Part shown: piece by piece, positions 63,911 through 64,000 of the stretch
Position numbering within the stretch: position 1 is the first letter of the stretch
Layout of the letters: every line of letters starts with the position of its first letter
Origin: Thalassotalea nanhaiensis
Lineage (GTDB): Bacteria > Pseudomonadota > Gammaproteobacteria > Enterobacterales > Alteromonadaceae
Length of the DNA stretch: 64,000 nt
Assembly (NCBI RefSeq): GCF_031583575.1
Contig: NZ_CP134146.1
Span: 186,001-250,000 of the forward strand
Direction of reading: 5' to 3'
Notes under the pieces: model-generated
The model's input: the letters and a program-made list of their open reading frames with translations, nothing else
The model's database searches: none
Told to the model about the DNA's origin: nothing
Position numbers and translations under genes: made by a program

Positions 63911-63912
63911 AA

Positions 63913-64000
63913 TTAGGCTCCTTGGGTGGCCGGTTGTTTGTTTTGCTCGGCAAGTTCAGCCAACATTTGTTTACGTAATACTTTGCCATTTTTAGTGCGA
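63913..64000 (-). CDS. Acyl-CoA synthetase (AMP-forming), C-terminal end only
   Basis: The last 28 codons of a gene entering from the right edge. RTKNGKVLRKQM is the C-terminal signature of AMP-forming acyl-CoA synthetases; the Lys of NGK is the catalytic, acetylatable residue. It is the first gene of the operon with the lyase and hydratase, and probably activates the acid that they process. Confidence 0.8.
   Translation of the reverse strand, partial: RTKNGKVLRKQMLAELAEQNKQPATQGA

Overview
The window looks like chromosome of a marine, low-GC gammaproteobacterium, most likely of the Colwelliaceae (Colwellia/Thalassotalea type). This is inferred from protein style and gene content, not from any marker gene. 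Pointers are three TonB-dependent receptors, a GlyGly-CTERM protein, a NorR/NnrS/Hmp nitric-oxide cluster, tyrosine catabolism genes and a likely 3-hydroxybutyrate oligomer locus. No rRNA, tRNA or CRISPR array was seen.

Left accessory region (1 to about 15.9 kb). It opens inside the transposition operon of a Tn7-like element: tnsB (5' end off the window), tnsC and two different TniQ/TnsD-family proteins. A 945-bp gene-free stretch follows, then a toxin-like block: a secreted subtilisin carrying C-terminal YD repeats, a secreted 1318-aa RHS protein with a variable C-terminal tip, and a small overlapping membrane protein in the immunity position. Next comes a large RloC-like AAA ATPase with a zinc hook, then two small genes. 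Three short non-coding elements (two of them terminators) occur twice, in the same order, around 12.0-14.9 kb and 15.7-15.9 kb. This suggests a duplicated immunity-terminator module with the ATPase inserted in one copy. A pair of 23-bp direct repeats at 15.28-15.34 kb could be a transposon end.

16.0-29.3 kb. A TonB receptor and a DUF2306 membrane protein are followed by a NO-detoxification regulon: norR on the minus strand and, divergently, a small membrane protein, nnrS and hmp. A sigma-54 promoter and NorR-type sites lie between them. A lipoprotein penicillin-acylase-type Ntn hydrolase and a large secreted beta-lactamase-fold protein follow on the minus strand.

29.6-36.9 kb. A MocR-type regulator with an extra C-terminal domain, a nitrilase-superfamily amidase, a TonB receptor and a TPR-sulfotransferase. 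A 23-bp-spaced CTGG-type repeat pair lies upstream of both the nitrilase and the receptor, suggesting one regulon.

37-51.4 kb. MFS transporters, a secreted PHB-depolymerase-type esterase, a TonB receptor, a LuxR-type response regulator convergent with an SSF-PAS-hybrid histidine kinase (CrbSR-like), an HSL-family esterase, two small envelope proteins, an APC-like transporter and a 3-hydroxybutyrate dehydrogenase. The set reads as uptake and breakdown of hydroxyalkanoate oligomers.

51.6-54.8 kb. A MarR regulator is divergent from hppD, a VOC protein and a fumarylacetoacetase (tyrosine/homogentisate catabolism), with a long inverted repeat between them. Homogentisate dioxygenase is absent.

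55-64 kb. A DUF945 protein, an M20 peptidase, an S9 peptidase, a LETM1-like protein and a GlyGly-CTERM cyclophilin. Last is a minus-strand operon of an acyl-CoA synthetase (cut by the window edge), a CitE-like lyase and a MaoC-type hydratase, which looks like a CoA-ester catabolic pathway.
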